A stretch of 64,000 bases of DNA from JBBPZK01 sp965219175 (GCA_965219175.1 CBDCNI010000001.1:2542001-2606000); one strand, 5' to 3'; counted from the first letter of the stretch, positions 7,685 through 16,955 are shown. Numbers and translations: made by a program. The notes: generated from the sequence alone by a model not told the origin.

Positions 7685-8320
7685 TTACGGCTGGAGACGT
7701 TCTATCCTCCAGCCATCGTCCGAGGGTGTGTAAAGCAACCGGTCGTGCAGGCGGTTCTCGCGGCCCTGCCAGAACTCGAAGGTTTCCGGCTCGACCCGGT
7801 ATCCGCCCCAGAATGACGGGCGTGGGATCTCACCCTCTTCGTAGTCGGCTTCCAGGCTTCGAAGACGTTCTTCGAGAACCGCGCGATTCTCTATGGTGCG
7901 GCTCTGCTCCGAGGCCCACGCCCCGAGCCGGCTGCCTCGCGGTCGGCTGGCGTAGTAGGAGTCCGATTCTTCCTCCGGGACGCGGGAGGCGCGTCCTTCT
8001 ATACGAACCTGCCTCTCCAACTCTCCCCAGTAGAAGAGCAGGGCAACGTGGGGGTTTCCCTCCAGTTCGCTCGCTTTCCGTCCGGCGTAATTTGTATAGA
8101 AGACGAAGCCGCGCCTGTCGTATCCCTTCAGTAGTACGATCCTTGCCGAAGGTCTTCCGTCCGGGGTCGCGGTAGCGAGCGTCATGGCGTTCGGCTCGTG
8201 AAGACCGGCGTTCAGCACCTCCTCGAACCAAGCCTCGAACTGCTTCGCCGGATCGGGGTTGGTGTCTGCTTCAGTCAGACCGGAACGAGTGTATTCTCTG
8301 CGGAGTTTCGAGGCGTCCAA
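7685..8320 (-). CDS. pdxH: Pyridoxamine 5'-phosphate oxidase
   Basis: A 211-aa FMN enzyme that oxidises pyridoxamine or pyridoxine phosphate to pyridoxal phosphate. Typical features are ATPDGRPSARIVLLKGYDRRGFVFYTNYAGRKASEL, the FMN and substrate loop VRIEGRASRV, and the C-terminal WGGYRVEPETFEFWQGRENRLHDR with the conserved RLH. The length agrees with the E. coli enzyme. It begins at TTG 8320, only 4 nt after the stop of the DUF427 gene, with no strong ribosome site, so coupling to that gene is likely. PLP supply is relevant to the aminotransferase and cysteine synthase elsewhere in the window, though no regulatory link is visible. Confidence 0.93.
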   Translation of the reverse strand: MDASKLRREYTRSGLTEADTNPDPAKQFEAWFEEVLNAGLHEPNAMTLATATPDGRPSARIVLLKGYDRRGFVFYTNYAGRKASELEGNPHVALLFYWGELERQVRIEGRASRVPEEESDSYYASRPRGSRLGAWASEQSRTIENRAVLEERLRSLEADYEEGEIPRPSFWGGYRVEPETFEFWQGRENRLHDRLLYTPSDDGWRIERLQP

Positions 8321-8324
8321 TAAC

Positions 8325-8819
8325 TTACCAGCCCCACGTTCCGGGAGCGCCCTTGAACGGACCGACTATCTCCGGCGTGATCCAACCGCCGTAGAAATCC
8401 CCCTCTTGCGCCTCGACTTTCTCCCCTCCGACCCAACATCCGTCCATCCGCGACGGATAGAAAGCAACGTAGTCTTTTAGCTCCGCGAAAGAGCTTACCG
8501 GCTCCGGGTAATACCATCCGGCTCGCTCAGCGACCTTCCCGTCGCTGACGACGTCGTAGTAACGAGCCTGCCCCTTCCACTCGCAAAGGGACCTGCCACC
8601 CGTGGACTTCAGGTACTCCATCCGAATGTCTTCCGGGAGGATATAGTAGACGGGCGGGTGGCTCGTCTCGAGCACCCGTTTGGCGCGGGCCGTGTAGGCG
8701 ATGGTGACGCCGTCGAAGACTACTTTTACGCGCTTTTCGGAGTCTTCCATCCTCGGCGGGCGCGGGTAGTCCCAGACGGACTCCTGCTCCGGGCCGGGCT
8801 CTACGCGTTGACGAAACAT
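8325..8819 (-). CDS. DUF427 domain protein
   Basis: A 164-aa protein beginning at ATG 8819, chosen because GAGGAGG lies 5 nt upstream; a longer reading to 8897 lacks such a site. The DUF427 pattern is clear: ESVWDYPRPPRMED, then TSHPPVYYILPEDIR, CEWKGQARYYDV, AGWYYPEPVSSFAELKDYVAFYPSRMD. The family is common in actinobacteria, fungi and proteobacteria and has a small beta-tent fold, but no firm enzymatic role is known to me. It is co-oriented with and nearly abuts pdxH. Confidence 0.85.
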   Translation of the reverse strand: MFRQRVEPGPEQESVWDYPRPPRMEDSEKRVKVVFDGVTIAYTARAKRVLETSHPPVYYILPEDIRMEYLKSTGGRSLCEWKGQARYYDVVSDGKVAERAGWYYPEPVSSFAELKDYVAFYPSRMDGCWVGGEKVEAQEGDFYGGWITPEIVGPFKGAPGTWGW

Positions 8820-8906
8820 CAGGACCTCCTCTGGTTTCTCATCCACGGAGAAGATTATACGAAGCCGCTCCCGGCGGGTCTGTCCGAGCACCCACAATAT
8901 GGGAGG

Positions 8907-11843
8907 CTATCCGCGTTCGTCGAGAAGTCCGGCCAGGTACTCAGCCGGGTGGATGGCGTGGGTATCAGCGCCCCCGGAGATCTGCTCCCGGCAGGAGGTC
9001 CCAGGCGCGACCACCACCCGCCCATCCGCCGAAGCCCCCCTGACAGCCGGAAACAGCTTCCTCTCGCCCATCTTCATCGAGACTTCGTAGTGTCCCTTCT
9101 CGTACCCGAAGAGCCCCGCCATCCCGCAGCACCCGGAGTCGACGACCTCTACCTCCGTGCCGGACGCGAGAGACAAAGCCTCCTCGGTCGGCTTAGTGCC
9201 AACCAGCGCCTTCTGATGACAATGGCCGTGGAGCAATACCGGAGAACCTTCTCTGAGCGGTAGTTCCGTCTCGTTGCCAACCACCTCCAGTAGCGCCTCC
9301 TCGAAAAGACGCGTGGCTTCGGCGAGCTTCTCCACCCGCTCGTCTCCGGGCAAGAGCTTCTCGTAGTCATCGCGCATCGTCAGGATGCAGCTAGGCTCAA
9401 GACCAACGAGTGGAACGCCGCGCTCGATGAGCGGCCAGAGTAGGTCCAGGTTTCGTTTGGCGTTCTTTCGGGCTTCGTCCACGAGCCCTTCGGAGAGCAT
9501 CGGACGTCCGCAGCATACGACCTTCGGCAAGTGTACCCGGACTCCGGCGGCGGCGAAGAGCCTCACCATTCCTTCTCCTACCTCCGGGCGCTGGTACTCG
9601 TTCCAGGTGTCGTTGAACAGGGCGACCTCGTTCGGTCCTTCACCTTGTGGTAGATCCGGGAACCGTTTGGAGAATGTCCTGGTCGTCACCTTCGGCAGCG
9701 GACGGCGCGGGTCTATGCCGAAGAGGGCGGCGGCGCGGCGGGCGAGCTTCGTACCCGCGACGCCGTTGTACAGGCCGGGTGTAAGGGCGGCGAGGGCGAG
9801 TTGCTTTCGGATGTGTCCAGCAGCCTTCTGCCTTACCGAGAAGCCGTGCTCCTTGCCCGACTGGTAGAGGACTTCTGTCTTCATACTAGCCACGTCTACC
9901 TGGGAGGGGCACTCGCTCTTGCACGCTTTACATCCGACGCAGAGGTCCATTACCTCCCGCATCCTGCTTCCGGTCATCTCCTCGGGCGGAAGGGTGCCGT
10001 CGAGGACGGAGCGGAGCATGTTCGCCCTCGCGCGGGTGGTATCTTGCTCGTCGAGGGTAGCCATGTAGGATGGACACATCGTGCCGCTGTTCTTTTTGCG
10101 GCAGAAGCCCGAGCCATTGCAAAGCTCTACCGCCTTTGCAAATCCACCCTGCCCTGAGAAGTCGAGGCCGGTTGCCAGTGGCAGCGTCTTGTAACCGGGT
10201 CCGATGCGGAGCCCTTTGTCCATCCTGGAGGCTCCCACGATGACGCCTGGGTTCAATATCCCCTCCGGGTCGAAGAGTTGTTTGATCTCTTTGAAGGCTC
10301 GCACTATCTCGGGGCCGTACATCTTCTGTAGAAACTCCGAGCGGGAGAGGCCGTCGCCGTGCTCGCCGGAGATCGAACCACCAAGCTCCACGACGAGGTC
10401 CGCGACCTCCTCACCTATCTCGCGCATGCTCCGCACGCCTTCTTGCTTTCGGGTGTCGATCGCCGGTCGGACGTGGAGCGTGCCCACGCTTGCGTGTCCG
10501 TAGAAGCAGGCCCACGTATCGTGGCGGTCGAGTATCCCCTCGAAGCGGTCCGTGAACTCCTCCAGCCGGTCTGCTGGAACGGCGGCGTCCTCCACAAAAG
10601 CAACCGGCTTCGCTTCATCAGCCGTGCCGAGGAGCAGCGGCAGTATGGACTTGCGGAGCTTGACCGTCTGGGCCATCTCCTCTTTACCCCGGAGCGGCAC
10701 CACGGCGGTTGCCCCAACCTCTTTGCGAATATCTTCCAGGGAGGCGAAGCGCTCGTCCAGCTCTTCCTCCGTTCCGCTCCATTCCACGAGCAGCAGGGCG
10801 CGGGGCTCTCCCTTGACGAAGCGGGTTGCGTCGCGGTAGTGAGGGGTCTCCCTGGCTCGGCGTATCGCCACGTCGTCCAGAAGCTCTATCGCCGAAGGAG
10901 ACATTTCGAGGAACTTCGCCGTGGCCCGCGACGAGGCCGAGAGAGTGTCGAACTCGAAGGAAGCCATTTGCCGGGACGGTGGAAGCTCTCGTAGCCTGAA
11001 CTCGGCCTGGGTGACGAGGGCGAGGGTACCTTCAGAGCCGCAGACCAGGTGTGTAAGGTCGAGGGTGTCCGGGTTTAGGAGGGCGTCGAGGCCGTAGCCT
11101 GAGACGCGCCGGATCATGTCCGGGTAGCGATGCTTTATCTCCTCGGCGTAGCGCTCTCCTATGTCCAAAGCGCCCCGGATCAGGCGCGCTTTCGCATCCG
11201 CGTGACGCGCCCGCTTCACGGCTTCTTGTCGGCTCATCGGCTCAAGGTCCACTATTTCGCCGCTTGCAAGGATGCAGCGCAAGGAGAGGATCTGGTCTCG
11301 GGTAGTGCCGTAGACAATGGAGCGCATACCGGCCGAGTTGTTGCCTACCATACCTCCTAGAGTAGCCACATCAGAGGTAGAAGTATCTGCCCCGAAGACT
11401 AGCCCGTGGGGCTCGACGAGCGCGTTGAGCCCGCCCTGTATGACACCCGGCTCGACCACGCAACTACGGCCTTCCAGGTCCAATTCCAACACCCCATCCA
11501 TCCCGGACAGGTCGAGCGCAAGCCCTGGAGCGGTCGCCTGTCCGGCCAGAGAGGTGCCGGTGCCGCGAGGGGTAATAGAGAGACCGATCTCACGTGCAAC
11601 GGCGAGCGCGTGTTTTACGTCCTCTTCGGAGCGGGCAACCACGACCCCGACTGGTTCTCTCTGGTAGATGGAGGCGTCCGTGGACCAGAGGGCGCGGGAG
11701 GCTTCATCGGTGCGCAAGTTGCCTTCCAGAGTATCGTCCAGAAGCTCATGAAGCCGTTCTCCGATCCGGCCGAGGCGCGTCCAGCTTTCGTCACGGTCGA
11801 CACCGTTAGTGGTCTTTAGTTCCGTCCCGCGAGTGAGATCCAC
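8907..11843 (-). CDS. FAD/Fe-S D-2-hydroxyacid (D-lactate) dehydrogenase, two-domain fusion
   Basis: A 978-aa fusion of a GlcD-like FAD domain (about 1-540) and a GlcF-like Fe-S/CCG domain (about 560-978). The FAD part shows GLSITPRGTGTSLAGQATAPGL and GEHGDGLSRSEFLQKMYG. The second part has CVGCKACKSECP (a 4Fe-4S motif) and two CCG boxes, VVCCGRPMLSEG and DSGCCGMAGLFGYE. This is the architecture of large quinone-linked D-lactate or 2-hydroxyglutarate dehydrogenases. GTG 11843 has AGGAGG 5 nt upstream. An extended -10 and a tandem 11-bp repeat lie in the leader, suggesting dedicated control. Substrate identity (D-lactate versus another D-hydroxy acid) is not decided by sequence. Confidence 0.9.
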   Translation of the reverse strand: MDLTRGTELKTTNGVDRDESWTRLGRIGERLHELLDDTLEGNLRTDEASRALWSTDASIYQREPVGVVVARSEEDVKHALAVAREIGLSITPRGTGTSLAGQATAPGLALDLSGMDGVLELDLEGRSCVVEPGVIQGGLNALVEPHGLVFGADTSTSDVATLGGMVGNNSAGMRSIVYGTTRDQILSLRCILASGEIVDLEPMSRQEAVKRARHADAKARLIRGALDIGERYAEEIKHRYPDMIRRVSGYGLDALLNPDTLDLTHLVCGSEGTLALVTQAEFRLRELPPSRQMASFEFDTLSASSRATAKFLEMSPSAIELLDDVAIRRARETPHYRDATRFVKGEPRALLLVEWSGTEEELDERFASLEDIRKEVGATAVVPLRGKEEMAQTVKLRKSILPLLLGTADEAKPVAFVEDAAVPADRLEEFTDRFEGILDRHDTWACFYGHASVGTLHVRPAIDTRKQEGVRSMREIGEEVADLVVELGGSISGEHGDGLSRSEFLQKMYGPEIVRAFKEIKQLFDPEGILNPGVIVGASRMDKGLRIGPGYKTLPLATGLDFSGQGGFAKAVELCNGSGFCRKKNSGTMCPSYMATLDEQDTTRARANMLRSVLDGTLPPEEMTGSRMREVMDLCVGCKACKSECPSQVDVASMKTEVLYQSGKEHGFSVRQKAAGHIRKQLALAALTPGLYNGVAGTKLARRAAALFGIDPRRPLPKVTTRTFSKRFPDLPQGEGPNEVALFNDTWNEYQRPEVGEGMVRLFAAAGVRVHLPKVVCCGRPMLSEGLVDEARKNAKRNLDLLWPLIERGVPLVGLEPSCILTMRDDYEKLLPGDERVEKLAEATRLFEEALLEVVGNETELPLREGSPVLLHGHCHQKALVGTKPTEEALSLASGTEVEVVDSGCCGMAGLFGYEKGHYEVSMKMGERKLFPAVRGASADGRVVVAPGTSCREQISGGADTHAIHPAEYLAGLLDERG

Positions 11844-11870
11844 GAGAGCCTCCTATTCTCTCCGCACCAT

Positions 11871-11905
11871 AACCCTGGGAGAACCCTGGGGATAAGATTC
11901 TATCA
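11871..11905 (-). promoter_or_regulatory. Promoter and direct-repeat operator of the D-lactate dehydrogenase-like gene
   Basis: On the minus strand TGATAGAAT (11905 to 11897) is an extended -10 element. Between it and the GTG at 11843 lie two copies of AACCCTGGG (forward coordinates 11871-11879 and 11882-11890), an 11-bp period. The repeats would overlap the transcription start and first transcribed bases, a common place for a repressor. The regulator is unknown. Confidence 0.45.
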
Positions 11906-11912
11906 GCGCGAA

Positions 11913-11941
11913 GAGGGCGGACGCTTCCCGCGCCCGCCCTC
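11913..11941 (-). terminator. Hairpin after the osmolyte-importer operon
   Basis: GAGGGCGGACGC (11913-11924) and GCGCCCGCCCTC (11930-11941) pair over 12 bp with one mismatch around a 5-nt loop. It lies 27 nt beyond the stop of the binding-protein gene on the minus strand. The following T run is poor, so it may work with Rho or as a 3' stabiliser. Confidence 0.5.
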
Positions 11942-11968
11942 GGTTTGGGCTCCGTTTGTGCGAAGCTA

Positions 11969-12955
11969 CTAACCTGTAAAGCCGTTATCTTGCAGCCACT
12001 GCTTGGCGACGTCTTCGGGGAGTTGACCCTTTACGTCCACTTCGGCGTTGAGCTTTTGCATCGTCTTGGTGTCCAGCGCCTTGGCGATAGGCGTGAAGAC
12101 CTTGTCGAGCTTCTTCGGGTTCTTGTCGTAGACGCTCTTGCGGACGTTGAGCGCGGGGTTGTAGATCGGGAAGAATTCCTTGTCGTCCTTGAGCACGGTC
12201 AGGTCCAGAGCCTTGATGCGTCCGTCGGTGGTGAACACCTCACCGAAGTTGCAAGGATTGCCCTTGTCCGTCCGGTTGTAGACGACGCCCGTGTCGAAGA
12301 GAGAAACGTTCTTGTTCGGGAACTTGTAGCCGTACTTCTTCTCCATACCCGGCAAGCCGTCGTCGCGCGATTTGAACTCGCTCTCGACGCAGAGCGTTGC
12401 GTCTTTCGGGTGGTTTTTGATCAGGGGGCCGATGTCCGAAAGCTTCGTGACGCCCTTTAGCGCTGGAACCTTCTTCGGAGCCTCAGAGCGCATCGCGAGC
12501 GCGTAGGTGTTATTGAACTTGGCCCTCTGCATCACCACGATTTTGTTCTTTTTCAGTTCCTCTTTCTTGACAGCCTCGTACTGTTTGGTCGCGGGGTGAA
12601 GAGGTGTGGTGTGCTTGAGGTGGTTGATCCAGTTGGTGCCGGTGTACTCCCAGTACATGTCGATGTTGCCGTTCACCAGCGCTGCGCGGGCGGCATCTGT
12701 ACCGGCCAGGTTCGTCTGGTCCTTGACGTTCGCGCCGGTCGCTTCGAGCGCCTGTACGGTGATCTGGCCGAGGATCAACTGCTCGGTGAAATCCTTCGAA
12801 CCGACGGTAAAGCTCGCGCCGGAGAGGTCCACCTTGGAGAGGGTCCCGCCACCCGAGCTACTACCGCTCCCGGCGGACCCGCACCCGACCGCTATAAGCG
12901 CCAACACGGCCAGAAGGCCCGTTACCTTCATCAACTTACTACTGATCAATCGCAC
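11969..12955 (-). CDS. Glycine betaine/choline-type substrate-binding lipoprotein
   Basis: A 328-aa binding protein of the OpuCC/OsmF family. The start is GTG 12955, preceded by AAGGGAGAAG. A signal peptide with hydrophobic LLAVLALIAVG leads to a lipobox ending in G-C, so the mature protein is anchored by a lipidated Cys. The mature part starts FTVGSKDFTEQLILGQI, the typical OpuAC opening, and contains DMYWEYTGTNW, which builds the aromatic cage for quaternary ammonium groups. It is the last gene of a four-gene importer, about 50 nt after the second permease. Betaine, choline or carnitine are likely ligands; the choice among them is not readable. Confidence 0.9.
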   Translation of the reverse strand: MRLISSKLMKVTGLLAVLALIAVGCGSAGSGSSSGGGTLSKVDLSGASFTVGSKDFTEQLILGQITVQALEATGANVKDQTNLAGTDAARAALVNGNIDMYWEYTGTNWINHLKHTTPLHPATKQYEAVKKEELKKNKIVVMQRAKFNNTYALAMRSEAPKKVPALKGVTKLSDIGPLIKNHPKDATLCVESEFKSRDDGLPGMEKKYGYKFPNKNVSLFDTGVVYNRTDKGNPCNFGEVFTTDGRIKALDLTVLKDDKEFFPIYNPALNVRKSVYDKNPKKLDKVFTPIAKALDTKTMQKLNAEVDVKGQLPEDVAKQWLQDNGFTG

Positions 12956-13005
12956 AAACTTCTCCCTTCTCGGAATCCTGCATAGAGACGACGAACAATG
13001 AATGG

Positions 13006-13830
13006 TCACAACCCCTTGGGGCGCAGCAGGTCCTCGGCGACCCCGGCGACGTAGTCGATGGTCAGGGCGAGCACCGCGGTAAGCACTGCTCCGGTATAAA
13101 GTATCGAGTCCCGGCTCGTCTTGATGCCGGTGTTGATAATGTCGCCCATCCCGCCGGCGTTTATGAACGTCGCGAGCGCCGCCGTGCCAACCACGATTAT
13201 CAGGGCGGTCCTGATCCCCGCGAGCATGATCGGGATAGCTAGCGGTAACTCGATCCGGAAGAGCACGGCGCTCTTTTTCATCCCCATGCCCCGCCCCGCC
13301 TCGATAACGGATTCATCCACCTGCTGGATGCCGACCATCGTGTTCCGCAACACCGGCAGGAACGCGTATATGATCAGGGCGACAATTGCCACCCTGAAGC
13401 CGAACTGTCCGGTGAGGATGACGGCCAACACGATCACACCGATAGACGGCACCGCCTGCCCGGTGCTGGCGATGCCGGCTATATACGGCGAAATCCGCCG
13501 GAATGCCGGCCTGGTGAGCACCACCCCGGTCGCGACGGCGAGTATCACGACTATCACTGTTGCTACCGCCGTGATCTCCAGGTGCTGAATCACCCGCTGT
13601 ATGATGTAACCCGCGTTTAGGGTCCGCTTCTCTATGCTGTCGAGCTTCAGGCTGCTCACCCACAGGTAGAGCGCGGCGCACACGAGCACCAGAAACACGG
13701 GCATCGTAAGGTACCGGACCAGGATCCGCGACAAGCTAGAGCGGTCCTCCTTGCGGTTCCCGTTCTCCGGCGGTTTCCGGCTACTTTTACGCCCGGAGAG
13801 TTGCTCGACCCCCGTGCTCATCTCGGACAC
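13006..13830 (-). CDS. OpuC-type ABC importer permease (second)
   Basis: A 274-aa inner-membrane subunit with a long polar N-terminus (about 45 residues) before the first helix FLVLVCAALYLWVSSL. The core is a BPD-type permease with five to six helices and the coupling motif VDESVIEAGRGMGMKKSAVLFRIELPLAIPIMLAGIRTA. This EAGRGMG form is typical of OpuCB/OpuCD. It lies between the ATPase and binding-protein genes. It should form a heterodimeric channel with the product of 15034-15705. The extended N-terminus is not usual and carries many basic residues. Confidence 0.9.
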   Translation of the reverse strand: MSEMSTGVEQLSGRKSSRKPPENGNRKEDRSSLSRILVRYLTMPVFLVLVCAALYLWVSSLKLDSIEKRTLNAGYIIQRVIQHLEITAVATVIVVILAVATGVVLTRPAFRRISPYIAGIASTGQAVPSIGVIVLAVILTGQFGFRVAIVALIIYAFLPVLRNTMVGIQQVDESVIEAGRGMGMKKSAVLFRIELPLAIPIMLAGIRTALIIVVGTAALATFINAGGMGDIINTGIKTSRDSILYTGAVLTAVLALTIDYVAGVAEDLLRPKGL

Positions 13831-13852
13831 TCCATGCTTGGAGACGTGCCGC

Positions 13853-15037
13853 TCAAGAGCGGGCTCCTCCCTGGTCCAGAGGCTTCCGGTCCGGGTCGCG
13901 AGCCGAGTCGATCATCTCCAGGACGGTGCTGAAATCGACTACACCCTTGTAGGAGCCATCCTCTCCAACGACTATCGCGGAGCCCTTGTAAGAGGTGATC
14001 ATGGTGTCGAGCGTCTCGAAGAGGCTCGCCTCTTCGCCCACGATGGCGACGGCCGGCCAGCCGGCCTCTTCGAGCGGCACGCCGTTTCGCTCGACTTCTT
14101 CCACGTTCACCCACCGCTTGGGACGCCTGCGCTCGTCCAGGAGCAGCACGTAGTCCCTGCCGGTCTCCCGTATCCTACCGAGCACCTCTTCGCGGCTGTC
14201 TCCGGTCCCGGCCACCGGCCAATCCGCCGGCTCGATATCCCGCACCCGGCTGAGGCTAAGGCGCTTGATCGAAGCCCCCTCCCCGATAAAGTCCTCGACG
14301 AACTCGTCGGCGGGCGAGGTGAGAATATTCTCCGGCGTGTCGTACTGGGCGATCTCGGAACGGTCGCGCAGGAGAGCGATACGGTCGCCCATCTTTATGG
14401 CCTCGTCTATGTCGTGGGTGACGAAGACTATCGTCTTCTGTATGTCCTCCTGGAGCCTCAAGAACTCGTCCTGGAGCCGCTCGCGCGTGATCGGGTCTAT
14501 CGCCCCGAATGGCTCGTCCATGAGCAAAACCGGCGGGTCGGCGGCCATCGCCCGCGCCACCCCGATACGCTGCCGCTGTCCGCCCGAAAGCTCCTTCGGG
14601 TAGCGGCTCCGGTAGGACTTGTCTATACCCACGGTCTCCAGAAGCTCATCTATGCGGTCCGAGACTCGCTGCTTGTCCCAGCCGAGCATCCGTGGAACCG
14701 TGGCGATGTTGTCGGCTATCGTCATGTGCGGGAAAAGCCCGATCTGCTGGATCACGTATCCCATCCGACGGCGGAGGTTGTCCGCGTTAACGGTCGTCAC
14801 GTCCTCGCCCTGGAGGAAGATCCTGCCACCCGAAGGCTCGATTATCCGGTTGATCATCTTCATCGTCGTCGTTTTCCCACACCCCGAAGGCCCAACGAGC
14901 ACCACGATCTCACCCTCGTAAATATCCATCGAGAGGTCCTCGACCGCCGGTTCGCCCTGCCCCGGAAAGGTCTTTGAGAGATGCTCCAGCCGGATCATAA
15001 CCTCTCTGTCGCCGGTACTTCTGTTGTTGTCTGTCAA
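13853..15037 (-). CDS. OpuC-type ABC ATPase with tandem CBS domains
   Basis: A 394-aa ATPase. Walker A GPSGCGKTTT, signature ELSGGQRQRIGVARAMA, Walker B VLLMDEPFGAIDP and H-loop VFVTHDIDEAIKMGD are present. The last about 120 residues hold a CBS pair (from about TGDSREEVLGRIRETGRDYVLLL, and from WPAVAIVGEEASLFETLDTMI), the module that senses ionic strength in OpuA and nucleotides in relatives. The start is TTG 15037, with AAGGGG 6 nt upstream, and it overlaps the preceding permease stop by 4 nt (TTGA). Osmotic gating by the CBS pair is expected from the family, not shown here. Confidence 0.93.
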   Translation of the reverse strand: MTDNNRSTGDREVMIRLEHLSKTFPGQGEPAVEDLSMDIYEGEIVVLVGPSGCGKTTTMKMINRIIEPSGGRIFLQGEDVTTVNADNLRRRMGYVIQQIGLFPHMTIADNIATVPRMLGWDKQRVSDRIDELLETVGIDKSYRSRYPKELSGGQRQRIGVARAMAADPPVLLMDEPFGAIDPITRERLQDEFLRLQEDIQKTIVFVTHDIDEAIKMGDRIALLRDRSEIAQYDTPENILTSPADEFVEDFIGEGASIKRLSLSRVRDIEPADWPVAGTGDSREEVLGRIRETGRDYVLLLDERRRPKRWVNVEEVERNGVPLEEAGWPAVAIVGEEASLFETLDTMITSYKGSAIVVGEDGSYKGVVDFSTVLEMIDSARDPDRKPLDQGGARS

Positions 15038-15705
15038 TTGAGCCCCTTAGATGTCGTGAGCCTGGTCAGTACCGCGAAGAAGATCTCAAGCAGCACCGCG
15101 AGCAGAATGATGCCGAGCGTCCCGCCGAGCACCAGATTGAGGGAGTTGGCGCCGCCCATACGGCTAAGGCCGGAGAAGATATCCGAGCCGAGCCCAGGGC
15201 CCCCGACGTAGGCGGCGATGGCGGCGATGCCGAGGATAAGCAGCCCCGACACCCGGATTCCAGCGAGTACCACCGGCCAGGCCATCGGCAACTCTATACG
15301 GACCAACTGCTGCCAGTCGCTCAAACCCATCCCCTTTGCCGACTCCGTAATCGCCGGGTCGACCGAACGCAGCCCCGTGATCGTATTACGCAGGATAGAG
15401 AGGATCGCGTAGTTGACCAGCGCGACAGCCGTAGGCCAGAAACCGAGCCCCAGTACGGAACCCAGGATCGCGACGAGCGCGAAGGACGGAATAGTCAGCA
15501 TCGTCGAAGTTATGGCGAGAAGTACGCTCGCAGCTGAATCGCGCCGGTACGTCAGCACGCCGAGCGACATCCCGATCACGGTGGCGATGAGCAGCGAGAT
15601 CAACACGACCTGCGCGTGCGCGATCCCCTCCTGCAATAAGTCTCCCCAACGAACAGCGAGGTACTCGGTAAAGCTCACCGCACGCCCCGCCGGACGACTT
15701 CGCAT
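15034..15705 (-). CDS. OpuC-type ABC importer permease (first)
   Basis: A 223-aa permease with the coupling loop VDPAITESAKGMGLSDWQQLVRIELPMAWPVVLAGIR. It is first in the importer operon and overlaps the ATPase start by 4 nt. ATG 15705 has no clear ribosome site; an internal GTG (reading VSFTEYLAVRW) is an alternative that starts closer to the usual family N-terminus. The transcript should begin about 70 nt upstream from a well-matched promoter. Confidence 0.88.
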   Translation of the reverse strand: MRSRPAGRAVSFTEYLAVRWGDLLQEGIAHAQVVLISLLIATVIGMSLGVLTYRRDSAASVLLAITSTMLTIPSFALVAILGSVLGLGFWPTAVALVNYAILSILRNTITGLRSVDPAITESAKGMGLSDWQQLVRIELPMAWPVVLAGIRVSGLLILGIAAIAAYVGGPGLGSDIFSGLSRMGGANSLNLVLGGTLGIILLAVLLEIFFAVLTRLTTSKGLN

Positions 15706-16025
15706 ACAAACATGCTAACCGACTCCTTCTGTGCCTCCGCAATACGCCTTTGGTCTCTCATAAAACCCCGGACCAATTCGTGTAAGTATACAGAGCGTCC
15801 GCATCTAGTCAACACGTTAAATTTATTCCATCTTTGTCGGATAGCTTTTCAAGGAGATTCCTTGCTGACTTTACGATGTGGATCTCCTGTACGAAACCAA
15901 GCCAAAACCTTGCTTTTGCAGGCTTTTAACGCGCGAGCATCTCAATGCTTTTTCGTCGTGTTGCAGGAGATCCCGCCACCACGAAACTTTATCCACGTGG
16001 ACCAAGATCGGCCTACAGTCCTTCG
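15706..16025. other. 320-bp intergenic region upstream of the osmolyte importer
   Basis: No gene is supported here. It carries the importer promoter at 15785-15812. The rest is less GC-rich than its surroundings and lies downstream of the nitrilase gene. No convincing hairpin with a T run or RNA gene was found by eye. Confidence 0.6.
15785..15812 (-). promoter_or_regulatory. Sigma-70-type promoter of the OpuC-type operon
   Basis: Minus strand: TTGACT (15812-15807), a 16-nt spacer, TATACT (15790-15785). Both hexamers match the consensus at five of six positions, the best promoter match seen in the window. Transcription would begin about 15778 and leave a leader of about 70 nt. No binding site for an osmotic regulator is recognised. 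Confidence 0.7.
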
Positions 16026-16955
16026 TTATCCGACCAGTTCTCCCGTAGCATATTCTATGCGACTCTCTGGAAACGTACTCCCGTAACGCGACCGCCACAG
16101 TCCGAGAGCGGAGGGTTGGATGTTGCCTACGCTCGCCATTCCGTCTCTCGTAGATACGCGGATTCCGTCCGGGCCGTAGACTTCGCCTCGGGCATGAAAT
16201 TCCGCCTCAAAATAGGACCCCTGCTGGTTGGCGCTCGCCAGGTACACGGCGTTGTCCAGGGCGCGGGCGGCGCACGAGAGTTGGTACTGGGGTCCGAACG
16301 GGTCTCTCCATCCGGCGGGGGCGAGGATCAGGTCGGCTCCCTTACCGACGGCCTCGCGGACCGTCTCGGGGAACCCCAGGTCCCAGCAGATAGCGAGCGC
16401 GACGCTTATCCCACCGGCCTCGACTACCGGAAGCGCGGTACCCGCTACGAAGACTAGATCCTCCCCGGTCTCCCGGACGAGGTGACGTTTGCGATAAGTG
16501 AAGATCAAACCTTCAGGACCAACCAGGTTGGCGCTGTCAGCGATGCCTGATACCCCGGCGGCTCCGGGTAGCCGCTCCGGAAAACCATACGCTATGTAAA
16601 GGTCGAGCTTGCGCGCGAGCCTCGTAAAGAAACGTAAACTATCACCCCGCCCCGCATCTTCTGCGTGGAGATGCGCCGATGGCAGGTCCGCGTATCCCGA
16701 TGTAAAAAGCTCCGGCAAGACAACCCACTTCAGGAGCGGATGCGCGAGCCTCACGCGAACGACAGCCTCCTCGGCGAGACGTAAGTTATGGTCCACGTCG
16801 CCGGGACGAGGACTCAGGTTGAGGGCGGCGACGGAGTGGGTGTTTGAGAGCGAGGCGAAGTCGACTGGCTCGTCGGCGACTGTAACGCATTCCAAGTGCC
16901 CTGCCCGCTCCGGGCTCACGTTACGGGACCGAACACTATCCTGGGTTTCCGTCAT
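16026..16955 (-). CDS. Carbon-nitrogen hydrolase (nitrilase superfamily)
   Basis: A 309-aa amidase-type protein. The catalytic triad is visible: Glu in LLKWVVLPELFTSGY, Lys in FTYRKRHLV, and Cys in VALAICWDLGFPE. ATG 16955 is chosen because AGGAGG lies about 8 nt upstream; GTG 16964 would be inside that site. Members hydrolyse amides or nitriles such as omega-amidase substrates, deaminated glutamine, or carbamoyl-amines; the sequence does not fix which. It is divergent from asparagine synthetase, with about 200 nt between them. A nitrogen-metabolism link with asnB is possible but not demonstrated. Confidence 0.88.
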   Translation of the reverse strand: MTETQDSVRSRNVSPERAGHLECVTVADEPVDFASLSNTHSVAALNLSPRPGDVDHNLRLAEEAVVRVRLAHPLLKWVVLPELFTSGYADLPSAHLHAEDAGRGDSLRFFTRLARKLDLYIAYGFPERLPGAAGVSGIADSANLVGPEGLIFTYRKRHLVRETGEDLVFVAGTALPVVEAGGISVALAICWDLGFPETVREAVGKGADLILAPAGWRDPFGPQYQLSCAARALDNAVYLASANQQGSYFEAEFHARGEVYGPDGIRVSTRDGMASVGNIQPSALGLWRSRYGSTFPESRIEYATGELVG

